Positions 46,827-56,000 of a DNA stretch of 64,000 nucleotides are shown piece by piece (the stretch's first letter is position 1; every line of letters begins with the position of its first letter). This DNA is from Termitidicoccus mucosus. Lineage in GTDB: Bacteria > Verrucomicrobiota > Verrucomicrobiia > Opitutales > Opitutaceae. Location: assembly GCF_038725785.1 (NCBI RefSeq), contig NZ_CP109796.1, positions 6,262,501-6,326,500 of the forward strand. The letters run 5' to 3'. The translations under genes were made by a program, and so were the position numbers. A model generated the notes under the pieces. It saw nothing but the letters and a program-made list of their open reading frames with translations, was not told the DNA's origin and searched no databases.

Positions 46827-46839
46827 TGTTAGCGTAACA
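46827..46839 (-). promoter_or_regulatory. Predicted LacI copy 2 operator upstream of TonB receptor copy 2
   Basis: TGTTAGCGTAACA is a perfect palindrome (TGTTA/TAACA) except for its GCG centre, 47 nt upstream of the receptor start and one base from the lacI stop. On the receptor's coding strand it reads TGTTACGCTAACA. Confidence 0.75.
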
Positions 46840-46840
46840 G

Positions 46841-47863
46841 TCACTTGGACGACGGACGCCATGCACATTCGACCAGCGTCACCTTCGGTACCGCCGGGAC
46901 GCCCGTCTGGTTGGCGTTTAATTGCTCTATGACCAAGTCCATGACCGCGGCGCCGAGCTCGCGCATGTGGTGGTTCACGCCGATGGAGTTTTTATCCCCG
47001 TCCTCAATGTTGATTAGCGCGATTTCGCACTCCCCGGGCACCCGTATCCCCTCCTCGCGCAGCCAGTCGCATGCATCGGGAAACCCAAGAACGGCGTCGG
47101 GCCGGTGCTGATTATACCATTTCAAAAAAACCTCCTTGGTAAGGGTGACCGCGACCAGCGGCGGCACACGCAAACTACCGCGCACGCTTCGCTGCTCGCG
47201 CAAAAAACCGGCGAGCAGCAATCCGTCGAGCTGCTCGTCCCATTCCTCGGAGAAGGCCAGCCCGATACGCCTGCGGCCCATACACGTGAGATTTTGCCAC
47301 GCGATCCGCGCCGCGTGAAACTGATGGCTGCACGCCCGGTGCAGATTCGGCTGCCTCAGCAAATACCCGCAGGTGGCGCAGGCAAACCGCTCCCACGCCA
47401 GGTCAATCGGCATGCCCGCCGCGGGCGGCGGCGGGATGATGATGCCGCGTATGTTCCGGTGCCAGAGAATGTCGCTCATGCGATGCCCCGTCATGCCGGG
47501 CTCGCCCAGCCAGAATTCCTCCAGCCGGTAGCCCAGGTGCGCGGCCCGCTCGCTGGCGCCGCGAAAAATGTCCATGTTGGTGGGAAACTTTCGCCAGCCA
47601 TTCTTGGTGGCATGAATGGTCAGCCACCCGATCGGTGTGGTTCCCGCCGTGCGGCTGGCGCGCAGCCGGGCCATTAACTGCGACACCACCGGATCGGGCC
47701 GGTAGCCCAGTTTCTCCGCCAGTTTCTTGATGCGCTGTCGCTCCGCCGCCGATACCGCCGGGTCGTCACGCAGCGCCCGTGAGACGGTCATGAGGCTCAC
47801 TCCCGCCGCGTTTGCCACACTGGCCATGGTGATCCGAATTTGATTCGCAGGGGTATTCTTCAT
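46841..47863 (-). CDS. LacI family transcriptional regulator, copy 2
   Basis: 340 residues. The HTH is ITMASVANAAGVSLMTVSRAL (about 11-31), the YRPDPVVSQLMARLR linker is unusual, and the sensor domain spans about 70-335. A CATCGYLLRQPNLHRACSHQFHAAR segment (split by family-typical cysteines) is shared with copy 3, so both belong to one subfamily distinct from copy 1. Reverse-complement operators lie just after its stop (46827-46839) and 65 nt before its start (47928-47940), so it probably controls the receptor on one side, the GH5-NHL gene on the other, and itself. The cysteine-containing sensor part suggests a specialised ligand. Confidence 0.94.
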   Translation of the reverse strand: MKNTPANQIRITMASVANAAGVSLMTVSRALRDDPAVSAAERQRIKKLAEKLGYRPDPVVSQLMARLRASRTAGTTPIGWLTIHATKNGWRKFPTNMDIFRGASERAAHLGYRLEEFWLGEPGMTGHRMSDILWHRNIRGIIIPPPPAAGMPIDLAWERFACATCGYLLRQPNLHRACSHQFHAARIAWQNLTCMGRRRIGLAFSEEWDEQLDGLLLAGFLREQRSVRGSLRVPPLVAVTLTKEVFLKWYNQHRPDAVLGFPDACDWLREEGIRVPGECEIALINIEDGDKNSIGVNHHMRELGAAVMDLVIEQLNANQTGVPAVPKVTLVECAWRPSSK

Positions 47864-47927
47864 TCGGGTGCTTCATGCCCGTCCCATTTTGCCGGCGCAA
47901 GCTGTTTCATGGCGCGCGCCCAAGGAT

Positions 47928-47940
47928 TGTTACGCTAACA
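47928..47940 (+). promoter_or_regulatory. Predicted LacI copy 2 operator upstream of GH5-NHL copy 2
   Basis: TGTTACGCTAACA is the exact reverse complement of the site at 46827-46839. It lies in the divergent gap, 65 nt from the lacI start and 124 nt from the GH5-NHL start at 48065. Confidence 0.75.
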
Positions 47941-48064
47941 GAAAATCTCCCTCCACAGTCCCGCAGCGGTTGCCTACATGGTGTCCGACATTACGGCTCA
48001 CGCCTTGGTTTCCCCCACCCGAAAATCACATCTCGCCACACCGACACCACCCGGTCGCGATCCC

Positions 48065-51000
48065 ATGAAAACCCACTGTGCAACAAATCCTCTCTTCCCG
48101 CCCATGAACACACGCCACACCTCCACCGTCGGACGACGAATCCTCCCGTTCGTTGTCATGTCAGCCGTCACCTGCGCGCTTGCGTCGCCCATCCTGCGCG
48201 CCACGGTCGTCTTCAACGATACCGCCGAAAACAAAGACAACTGGGTGGACAATTATCCCAGCGGCGGCGGCGCGGCCTCGTTCGCGCGGTTCATCGCCAC
48301 CGGCGGGGAATTTCAATACACCGGGGGCAACACCGAAACTAATCTCGTGGCTGGCACCAGTGAATTTTTTTCGGCCAACGACAACCTGGAACTGTCATTC
48401 GACGGCTTCTTTGCCACCGCCTCCAATGGCAGCGCGCTAATCGTTGACATCGGTCTCGCCACCAATGCCATCGCCACCGCCAATGTGAAACTGGGGCTGA
48501 AGTTCACCGCAAGCGGATCAAATGCCAAGCTGGTGTATAATAACACCGAATACTCCCTTGCCGGCAACCGCCCTGTCGCCGGCAGCGCCGCAAACGGGAA
48601 GGCGTCCATCAAAATCGCCTACCAAATCGACGGCGGCGGCACCGTGACCGTCACCCAGCTTGCCGGGACTTACCTGCCCGCCGGTTCTTCCACGGCAACC
48701 GCCGTGCCGCCGGGCGGCGTGGTTTTATATAACGGCAGCCCGAGCGGCTCGCCGATTGATTTCGGCACCGGTTTGCGCATAAGGCTTGTCGGGCGCAATT
48801 CCGGCAGTGGCGGCATCACCACCCCCGTGACCATTGACAACATAAAACTGGCGATGGACGAGGGCGGCGGTGACGGCGTGACCTCCTCCTGGCCGGCCGC
48901 CGCTCAGCGTGGCGTGAATGCCGGCAACTGGCTGACCTCTTACGAAATGGGCCAGACTCTTGCCCCCTGGGGCACAAAACTCATGCGCTTGCAGCTCCTC
49001 GGCTCGGCCCCGCAATTCACGCCCGAGCAGGACGGTGTCAGCGGCGAGTGGACTTTTCCCACCGCCGGCTGGACCGCCATTGATACTTTTCTGACCGCAG
49101 CAAAAAGCAACAACATGAAGGTCGTCCTCGACCTCCACGGCTGCTCGCACTTTTTCCCCAACAGCAACTACAACACATGGTCGCAGGAGCCGGGCGCGCC
49201 GGGCATCGCCAACAAGAACAAACTCGTCAGCCTCTGGAAAACCATCGCCACCCGTTACAAGGACGAGCGCGATGCCATCGCCGGCTACGAAATCCTCAAC
49301 GAGCCGATCGCTGGCGGAGACTTGGACAAGGAAAACGGCGCGGCTCCGCTCGACGGCGCCGACGCGTGGAACACCATCCTCACCGAGGTCATCGCGGCCA
49401 TCCGCGCGATAGACACTTACCACGCCGTCGTGGTCGAGCCGGTCGGCTACGCCAACCAAGCCTACCTCAAGCGCCTGAAATACTTCGATCCGTCAACAAC
49501 GCCGGGCATTGTCTATAGTGTCCACATCTATTCCCCGCACGAATACGCCGAGCAGGGCACTGTCAGCATCCAGCCCCCTTGGAAATTCGGCTTCGACGGC
49601 ATCATCGTCAACGGCACCGCCGTCGGCTCGGGCTATTATTATCCGGGGCTGGTTGACTTCGTCACCAAATACACCGTGCCTTACGAATACGAGACGACCG
49701 TGCTCGACAAGGACTACCTGCGCACCCGAGTCGCCCCCATCCTGGAATTTCAAAACCAGCACAAGGGGGCGCGTATTTACGTCGGCGAGTTCGGCGCCGT
49801 CCGCCACGCCCCCATCAACCTCGCCGGACAAGACAGCACCTGGACATTTCTGCGGGACTATCTTTCCTTGTTTTATAACGACACCCCGTCCGTCAGCCAT
49901 CCGCATTGGGACTGGACGATCCACGCCTTCCAGTTTTCCGCCAACGACCTCTACACCGGCCTGCAATATGACAATATAAAGGAAAGCACCACGCGGCATG
50001 CCGACACCAACAAGATTCGCCTGTATAAACATTATCTGAACCCGGAAAACGACACCGTCGCCCCGCCCGAGTATGTTGATACGCTGCCGGACGCGGCCAT
50101 CCCGGAGACACCGCCGCCCACGCCCTACGGGCTCACCGCCACGGCCCCCGGCTCCGGCCAGGTCGAGCTCGCATGGATCCCCTCCTCCCGCGCCGAGAAA
50201 TACAAGATATGTTATTCCACCTCCGGCAGCGGCGGTCCCTTTGCCGAGCTCGCCGTGGTTGACCAACCGTCCGCCGCCGCGCTCGCCAGCGGTTCCTACA
50301 CCATGGGATACATCGACGGCGAGGACTCGCCGCTGCCCACGGACGCCGTCTATTATTATACTGTTTCCGCCACCAATGCCCACGGGGAAAGCGCCCCCTC
50401 CGCCCCCGCCGGCGTGACCGTCAGCGGCGTGTATATACCGGTGATAAACGAGCAGCCCCAATCGGTCTCCCCCCCGCTGGGCGTCTCCGCGACGCTCTCC
50501 GTCACCCTCAAGTCAACCGTCGGCGTGACCGGTTATCAATGGAGCAAGGACGGCCAGCCCGTCGTCAGCGGCACCAACGCCACCCTCGTGCTCGCCGGCA
50601 CCCCCGCCGACGCCGGTGTTTACACAGTGACCATCACCGGGCTGGACGGTCCGGCTGTCAGCACTTCCGCCACCGTCACCATCCAGCCCGACGCCGCCAG
50701 CCTTTTCAACACCCCCGTCGCGCTCGCCGCCACCGACGCTGGCGAAATCCACGTGGCCGACTCCACGAGGCACATTGTGCAAACGCTCAAGACGGACAAC
50801 ACCGTTTACACATTCCTTGGCGCGCCCGGCTCCACCGGCGCCGTTGACAACAGCGGCACCCACGCCCGCCTCAACGCCCCCTCCGGCCTCGCCGTGTGCT
50901 CCGGCACGCTGTATATAGCCGACACCGGCAACAACTCCCTTCGCGCCAGCGGCGTCGGCGGCTCCCTGAAAACCATCGCCATTGCCCTCAACCGCCCCGC

Positions 51001-51811
51001 CGGCCTCGCCGCCGACAGCGCCGGCAATGTATACATGGCCGACCGAGACAACCATCAGATCCGCAAATTCGCCCCCGGCGGCGCCGTGAGCCTCGTGGCT
51101 GGCAGCGGCACCGCCGGCCATGCCGACGCCGCCGGCGCGCTCGCCAGCTTCAAGTCTCCCGCCGGCCTCGCCCTCTTCGAGACTGGCGGCACGGACGGCT
51201 ACCTCTACGTCGTCGACACCGGCAACCACGCCCTGCGTGTCATCACGCTGGCCACGGGATCCGTCACCACCTTCTCCGGCGCTCCCGGCGAGCCAGCAGG
51301 CCACGCCGACGCTACCGGCACCAACGCCCGTTTCGACTCCCCCGGCGGCCTCGTGGTGGACGCCGATGGCGATCTCTATCTCGCCGATACAGGCAATTCC
51401 GTCATCCGAAAAATCACCCCCACCGGCGTCGTGATAACCCTCGCCGGAGCTCCCGGCCACGCCGGCTTCAAGGACGCCACCGGCACCAACGCCTGGTTCG
51501 ACCATCCCCGCGACATCACCCTCACCGCCACGGGGACACTCGTTGTGGCCGACACCGGCAATCGCGCCCTTCGCGCTATTTCCGCCGCCGATGCCGTCAC
51601 CACGCTTGTTGTCACGAGCGGCACCGCGCCGACTCTTGACCCGCCCGCCTCCGCCGTGCCGGAGATACCACCATTCAACCCGCCGCAAGGCAAACGCGGC
51701 GGCGGCGCGCCAAGCTGGTGGCTCGTCACCGCACTCGCCGTACTCCTCGCCGCCCGCGCATTCGCGAGCCGCCATCTTCACGGGACGCGATTTCAACGCA
51801 TTGGAGGATGA
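48065..51811 (+). CDS. Large secreted GH5-Fn3-Ig-NHL enzyme with C-terminal sorting-like tail, copy 2
   Basis: 1248 residues from the ATG at 48065 (MKTHCATNPLFPPMNTRH; the ATG at 48104 directly before the hydrophobic signal peptide is a serious alternative). Order: jelly-roll module (about 50-275), GH5 barrel from WPAAAQRGVNAGNW (about 276) with acid/base E in GYEILNEP (about 409) and nucleophile in YVGEFGAVR (about 572), Fn3 (681-785), Ig-like (791-875), six NHL repeats (about 879-1190; LYIADTGNNSLRA, LYLADTGNSVIRKI) and a tail GGGAPSWW plus hydrophobic stretch plus basic end. It is a close paralog of copy 1. A LacI operator lies 124 nt upstream. Confidence 0.88.
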   Translation: MKTHCATNPLFPPMNTRHTSTVGRRILPFVVMSAVTCALASPILRATVVFNDTAENKDNWVDNYPSGGGAASFARFIATGGEFQYTGGNTETNLVAGTSEFFSANDNLELSFDGFFATASNGSALIVDIGLATNAIATANVKLGLKFTASGSNAKLVYNNTEYSLAGNRPVAGSAANGKASIKIAYQIDGGGTVTVTQLAGTYLPAGSSTATAVPPGGVVLYNGSPSGSPIDFGTGLRIRLVGRNSGSGGITTPVTIDNIKLAMDEGGGDGVTSSWPAAAQRGVNAGNWLTSYEMGQTLAPWGTKLMRLQLLGSAPQFTPEQDGVSGEWTFPTAGWTAIDTFLTAAKSNNMKVVLDLHGCSHFFPNSNYNTWSQEPGAPGIANKNKLVSLWKTIATRYKDERDAIAGYEILNEPIAGGDLDKENGAAPLDGADAWNTILTEVIAAIRAIDTYHAVVVEPVGYANQAYLKRLKYFDPSTTPGIVYSVHIYSPHEYAEQGTVSIQPPWKFGFDGIIVNGTAVGSGYYYPGLVDFVTKYTVPYEYETTVLDKDYLRTRVAPILEFQNQHKGARIYVGEFGAVRHAPINLAGQDSTWTFLRDYLSLFYNDTPSVSHPHWDWTIHAFQFSANDLYTGLQYDNIKESTTRHADTNKIRLYKHYLNPENDTVAPPEYVDTLPDAAIPETPPPTPYGLTATAPGSGQVELAWIPSSRAEKYKICYSTSGSGGPFAELAVVDQPSAAALASGSYTMGYIDGEDSPLPTDAVYYYTVSATNAHGESAPSAPAGVTVSGVYIPVINEQPQSVSPPLGVSATLSVTLKSTVGVTGYQWSKDGQPVVSGTNATLVLAGTPADAGVYTVTITGLDGPAVSTSATVTIQPDAASLFNTPVALAATDAGEIHVADSTRHIVQTLKTDNTVYTFLGAPGSTGAVDNSGTHARLNAPSGLAVCSGTLYIADTGNNSLRASGVGGSLKTIAIALNRPAGLAADSAGNVYMADRDNHQIRKFAPGGAVSLVAGSGTAGHADAAGALASFKSPAGLALFETGGTDGYLYVVDTGNHALRVITLATGSVTTFSGAPGEPAGHADATGTNARFDSPGGLVVDADGDLYLADTGNSVIRKITPTGVVITLAGAPGHAGFKDATGTNAWFDHPRDITLTATGTLVVADTGNRALRAISAADAVTTLVVTSGTAPTLDPPASAVPEIPPFNPPQGKRGGGAPSWWLVTALAVLLAARAFASRHLHGTRFQRIGG

Positions 51812-52237
51812 GAGTATTGTCGGTATTCAGTTGACCAGCCTTTCGAGCTCCCGCCCGAACATCTCCATCTGGTTTTGCTCCTTTTTTCTTTTCGGTTGCA
51901 TCGCTTTTCCCGGGTTTGTGGGTCATCTGCCTGTTTCCCACGAAAAAACACCCGACATAACTGTGTTAATATATTAATATTAAATGTATTATTAATTTCG
52001 TTATAGGCTGATTATAAACCAAGCAGGCATCTTGCATTTGAGAAATAAAGAACACTTGGGATAACTGGTCCGCTTTGGGGCGGCGAGTTATGAGACGGGA
52101 CCAGGAGTTACTACCTTTGAAGGCGCGGCGCAAGCGCACAACAAGGTCGAAGCGCCCGCAGGGGTTCTCCTCATCTTAAAAACAAGCATGGACCTGGTTC
52201 TCATTGGGAAAATGTTTTCGATCTCGATGCTTTTATA
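51812..52237. other. Gene-free region between convergent GH5-NHL copy 2 and TIM-barrel isomerase genes
   Basis: 426 nt, AT-rich around 51940-52010 with ATTAATATTAAATG-type words, then a GC-rich part (52070-52165). I see no convincing gene, RNA or clear hairpin terminator. Confidence 0.5.
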
Positions 52238-53044
52238 CTACCAACCTTTCAATTTTGCTGCGTCGAGTGCCTCGTTGAGAGAGGGCAGTTCGGAATGCCA
52301 CATTTTTTCCCACTCAAGGCTCACGGAACCCTCGAAGGAAGATTTGCGCAGTGTATTCAGGAGTGTCCGCATGGGGTATTCACCTGCGCCGGGAAGCACG
52401 TATTTGTATTTCCCCTCCGCCGTATCACAAGTGATGCTGTCTTTCACGTGCAGGTGAACGATGTTTGGAGCGATATTTTCCCACGTGGCCTCGGGCGATT
52501 CGCCGCCAATCCGCCAAGTGTGATGGGTATCCCAGAGAATGGAGGTTCCGGAGGGAGCTTCAGCGATAAACTCTTTCAGCTTCGATGAAGTGACCAAGGA
52601 ACTGTGCGTCTCGACCATCACATCGGAGCGCCAGTTGTTCTTCTCGCGCATTTTATGCCACCAATTGAGCGTGGCAACGGACGCGACAAGGTCGGCGACA
52701 CTAACACCGGCGGCGCCGTCGAAGACACGCAGTTTCACGCCGCCGAGCGCCTCGGCCCATGGGATATACTGGAGAAATGCGGCGAGCGCGGCGGCGTCGC
52801 CGGGCAGAAAAAGCGAGGTGTCGAGCGCGATGATGCGGACGGATTGAGCTGCGGCGGCGAAGGCGGCGGGTGTGCCGAACTCGCCGGCGAGCGCGGCGGG
52901 CAGGTCAACGGTGCCGCACGCGGCTCGCAATTCGACCTGACCGATGCCGTGGCGGGCAGCCAACGCGAGAATTTCGCACACCGAAAGCTCCGGACAGCCG
53001 AGACTCGAAAACGCGCGCGGTGGCCCAAGGCGGGGTTGTTTCAT
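52238..53044 (-). CDS. Sugar phosphate isomerase/epimerase family TIM barrel
   Basis: 268 residues of the xylose isomerase-like (AP endonuclease 2) TIM-barrel superfamily. The metal-binding residues are visible in VMVETHSSLV (E), SILWDTHHTW (D, H), IVHLHVKDS (H, K, D) and SVSLEWEKMW (E). Known relatives isomerise or epimerise keto/aldo sugars, inositols or hydroxypyruvate. There is no signal peptide. Its start overlaps the stop of the upstream GH5-NHL copy 3 by four bases, so it is translationally coupled to that enzyme and probably acts on its product. Confidence 0.88.
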   Translation of the reverse strand: MKQPRLGPPRAFSSLGCPELSVCEILALAARHGIGQVELRAACGTVDLPAALAGEFGTPAAFAAAAQSVRIIALDTSLFLPGDAAALAAFLQYIPWAEALGGVKLRVFDGAAGVSVADLVASVATLNWWHKMREKNNWRSDVMVETHSSLVTSSKLKEFIAEAPSGTSILWDTHHTWRIGGESPEATWENIAPNIVHLHVKDSITCDTAEGKYKYVLPGAGEYPMRTLLNTLRKSSFEGSVSLEWEKMWHSELPSLNEALDAAKLKGW

Positions 53045-56000
53045 CGCGCCTTTGTATTATTTCCGCGTCTTTTTCCAGCACGCAGGGCAGACGCGGCGCC
53101 AAGCGCCGCCAGCGCGGCGAGGCACCAGACCGAGGGCGCGCCGCCACCGTGGCCATGGCCGGTTTTATTGCGATGGGTCACTTCGTAAGAGGTATCCACC
53201 TTCGGCAAAGGTGCCGTGCCTGTGGCATAAACCAGTGTCGTCACTTCATTATGTGAACCTATTTGGCGAATGGCTTGATTCTGGGTATCAGCGACATAGA
53301 GGTATTGCCCATCATTGCTGAGGGCAATCCCCTTGGGGTGATTAAACCACGCATTGGTTCCCGTGCCATCCTTGAAGCCGGCCACACCCGAGATGCCGTC
53401 GGTGCCGGGATTGCCGGCGATGGTGGTGACGACTCCGGCGGATGTCACCTCGCGGATGGTTGAATTTCCCGTATCGGCCACATAAATCAGTCCCGAGCCA
53501 TCAACGATAATGCCTTCGGGTTGGTTAAACAGTGCAAATGTTCCAGTGCCATCAAGGCTGCCGGCCAAGCTAGGATTGCCGGCAAGGGTGGTGACTGATG
53601 ATCCTCCATCCAACGCAATTTTTCGAATCGTGTTGTTGCCCGTATCCGCAACGTATAGAAAATTGCCGGAAGCTGCCGAGCCGGATGACTGAAAGGTGAC
53701 TCCGGTCGGCTTGTTAAAGAGGGCCTGCGTGCCGCTTCCATCAGAGACTCCCGCATTCCCGGAAGCTCCGGCAACGATGGTGGCTTGATTTGTCCCCGCG
53801 GCGATCTTCCGAATGACATTATTGTCCGTATCCGCCAGATAGACGTTGCCACCGGGGTCAGTGGCGATGCCCGTCGGGTTGGAAAGGCCCGCCGTGCTTC
53901 CCGAGACAATCGTCGTGGCCGTCATGTTGTCATTGACCGCCCGGACGGCGTTATTGCCGCTGTCGGCTATATAAAGCGTGCCGGAGCGCACCGCGATGCC
54001 GGAGGGTCTTTGGAACTTGGCCATCGTCCCCGAGTCATCGGCAAACCCGCCGATGCCCGATGCGCCCGCGTAAACATACGCGCCATTCGTGGCGGTGATG
54101 GTTTGCACGACATGGAGTGAAGCATCGACAATATACACATCGCCGGCCGCGTCCATCGCGAGCGCCACCGGCCTGGAAAAGATGCCGTCGCCCGATGGCG
54201 TGACGGCGATGGTGGCGGTATCGCTGTCAGTCGTGCCATTGGCGTTGGTGATTTTGACCATGTAATCGCCGGCATTTGCCGGGGTGGCCTCGATGGTGAG
54301 TGTATTGCTTGTGGCGTCTTCAATGAGCACGCCATCCTTATACCATTGGCAAGTCACCGTGGCGCTCCCGGAAACGGTGACGGAAAGCGTGACCCGCGAG
54401 CCATCCGGCACGGTCTGGCTTGCAGGCTGCGCGGTGATTCTCGGCGGCATCGGAGCATTGACGGCGGTGGCATGCGTCTCGTCGCTGTCGGGGCCTTCCC
54501 CGTGCGCGTTGACCGGGGACACAACATAATAATACGTCGTATTGTTCTCCAGATTCTCGTCCGTGTAGCCCATGGTCGGCTCCGTGATGGCGGAAATCGT
54601 GGCGGCTTCGATAAACGGGCCGCCGGACGACAGGGCTCGTTTCAGCTTGTAGTTTGTCGTGCGCGAGGTGGATATCCACGCAAGGCCGATTTTGCCCTCG
54701 CCCTCGACGGTTGACGCAAGGCCATAGGGTTTCACCGGCGCGGTCTCGGGCACCTGCGCGTCGGGCAGCGTGTCAACATAGGCAGGCGGCTCGATCCCGT
54801 CGTTGGAAGAATGCATATAGTGATTATACAGGCGAATTTTGTTTGTATCCGGATAACGTATCGCGGTCTCCCGGTCCTCCTCCTTGATATTGCTGTTTTC
54901 AAGACCGGCATACCCTTCCAATCCACCAAGGCGAAACGCATGCACCGCCCAATCCCAATGCGGATGCGCCACCTCCTCCGCACCGGTATAATGGAAAAGG
55001 TCAAAGCAATCGCGCAGAAAAGTCCATGTGCTGTCCTGTCCGAGGAGGTTGACCGGCGCCCAGCGTTTCGAGCTGAATTCGCCGACAAAAATACGCGCAT
55101 CAGGGTGCGCCGTCTGAAAATCAACGACGGGCACGAGGCGCTCCGCCAGATAATTCTTGTCCAGCAGCATCGGCGTGTATTCGACGGGGGCGTAATTGGT
55201 CAGGCGGTTGAACACCCCGGGATAATAATACCCCGAGACACCGTCGAAGCCGAACGTCCATTTGGGTTCTATAGTCGAGCCTTGCTCCGTGAACTCATGG
55301 GGCGAATAAAAGTGAATGCTGTAGATAATGCCGGGCGTGGTCGCGGGATCAAAGTATTTGAGGCGCGACAGATAGGCTTGGTTGGCGTAGCCGACCGGCT
55401 CGATGACAATATTGTGGTAGTGATCAATCGCGCGGATGGCAGCGACGACCTCCTCCAGTATGGCATTCCAGGCATCAGCGCCATCCAGCGGTTCCGCCCC
55501 GTTGGGCTTGGTTTGGGTCGCATCCGGATTGGGTTCGTTCAAGATTTCATAACCCGCGATGACGCTGCGTTCGTCCTTGTATCTTGTGGCGATGCTCTTC
55601 CAGAGACTGACGAGCTTGTTCTTGTTGGCGATTCCAGGGGCACCGGTCTCCTGCGACCATGTATTATATATACTATTGGGAAAAATGGCTTTTGTGTTGT
55701 GAAAGTCGATGATCACTCTCAGCCCCTTAGACTTGGCTGCGGCGAGGAAATTATCAAGCGTCGTCCAGCCGCTGGAAGGAAATGTCCACTCGACGCCTTC
55801 TTCGATTGGAGTAAACGCGGAACCGGTAAGTTGAGCCCGTACGATTTTGGTTTCCCAAGTCCTCAATACCTCCAAGTCGCCAGAGGTCAGCCATGTGCCG
55901 ACATTGGCACCGCGCTGGGCTTCATCCGGCCATGACATGGAACCGCCCGCCCGTCCCACAAGGCGGAGGTTGTCAATCGTGGCGGGTGGGTCCGCCTGGT

